Assembly (NCBI GenBank): GCA_028829895.1
Contig: CM054182.1
Span: 88,619,546-88,683,545, forward strand
From: Sinotaia quadrata
Taxonomy: Eukaryota; Mollusca; Gastropoda; Architaenioglossa; Viviparidae
Direction of reading: 5' to 3'
Length of the DNA stretch: 64,000 nt
The position numbers were made by a program, and so were the translations under genes. Of this stretch, positions 63,446 to 64,000 are shown piece after piece; within the stretch, counting starts at the first letter, position 1; each line of letters starts with the position of its first letter. Under the pieces are notes generated by a model. The model was not told the DNA's origin and did no database searches. It worked only from the letters and a program-made list of their open reading frames with translations.

Positions 63446-63497
63446 AGCCATCATGTATCTCACTTTATATTTACTTTTCTTACAGGCGTCATTATGC

Positions 63498-63615
63498 ACA
63501 ATACATTTCACGTGTCGCATATATAATAGCATGCAAAAATAATAAAAACTAATATAGTACATTTCACGTGTCGCATATATAATAGCGTGCAAAATTAATA
63601 GAAACTAATATAGTA
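63498..63615. repeat. About 56-bp direct duplication
   Basis: Two copies with the core acatttcacgtgtcgcatat followed by ataatagc. Confidence 0.9.
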
Positions 63616-63714
63616 CATAATTCATTTTAATCTACTGCAATATAAAAAAACAACACTTCTTTCTCTTTATAGATGTCTAATGACTAGCACATAAGAGTCA
63701 CTCTATAATCGACA

Positions 63715-63828
63715 CTGTAAAATACACTGAACACTTGTAAAATACACTAAACACTTGTAAAATACACTGGACACTTGTAAAATACACTGGACACTTGTAA
63801 AATACACTAAACACTTGTAAAATATCAC
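63715..63828. repeat. 19-bp minisatellite, 6 copies
   Basis: Unit cacttgtaaaatacactgg with small changes. Confidence 0.93.
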
Positions 63829-63884
63829 TGTCTAAATTTCTATCTGACAAAATGGTTAATGACGTCTTCATTGATTGTTTCAAT

Positions 63885-64000
63885 GCTCACGCACGTTATG
63901 CACATTACAGATACGATACACACTCGATAACACACATTGCAGATACATACTTTACAACCTCGATTAACACGCATTACACATACATACTTTACACACTCGA
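63885..64000. repeat. Degenerate 30-40-bp repeat at the window end
   Basis: Cores cattacagatac and atacatactttacacactcga repeated about three times; probably continues beyond the window. Confidence 0.7.

Overview
The window looks like AT-rich, gene-poor animal nuclear DNA. No bacterial operons, dense ORFs or ribosome-binding sites are visible. Most of it is non-coding and carries about forty minisatellite arrays, long CA/TG, GA and GATA microsatellites, dispersed short repeats, a decayed hAT DNA transposon and a decayed LINE reverse-transcriptase fragment. This mix, with introns holding phase-1 exons of a secreted cysteine-knot peptide, fits a lophotrochozoan, most likely a mollusc. That assignment is inference; no species-diagnostic gene is present.

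Left third (1-22 kb): mostly unique AT-rich sequence interrupted by minisatellites (8.0, 8.8, 10.6-11.2, 12.6-13.0, 13.8, 16.8, 18.0, 20.5, 21.1 and 21.4 kb), a tRNA-like SINE-type fragment at 4.5 kb, a 220-bp AT-rich foldback at 18.3-18.5 kb, and one weak cysteine-rich terminal-exon candidate at 2.4 kb. Middle (22-50 kb): more arrays, including a 30-bp array at 24 kb, a 63-bp protein-coding-compatible array at 33 kb and a 1.3-kb array with higher-order structure at 46.6-47.9 kb. Three dispersed repeat families recur here in both orientations, and a LINE RT remnant lies at 43.9-44.5 kb. Two further weak plus-strand exon candidates are at 37.6 and 40.8-41.5 kb.

Right part (50-64 kb): the most gene-like signal is on the minus strand. 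A strong splice acceptor at 63.04 kb precedes an exon with a start codon and a 23-residue signal peptide, ending at a phase-1 donor. About 9 kb downstream, at 53.9 kb, a phase-1-compatible exon carries an inhibitor-cystine-knot pattern (C-x6-C-x4-CC-x4-C-x14-C). At 52.8 kb a third exon begins after an excellent acceptor and encodes a 74-residue seven-cysteine C-terminus with a stop. Together they suggest a secreted knottin-like precursor (toxin-like, defence or signalling; function unknown) whose first coding intron holds many minisatellites and a hAT element flanked by a perfect 8-bp target-site duplication.

No rRNA, complete tRNA, CRISPR array or convincing housekeeping gene was found.
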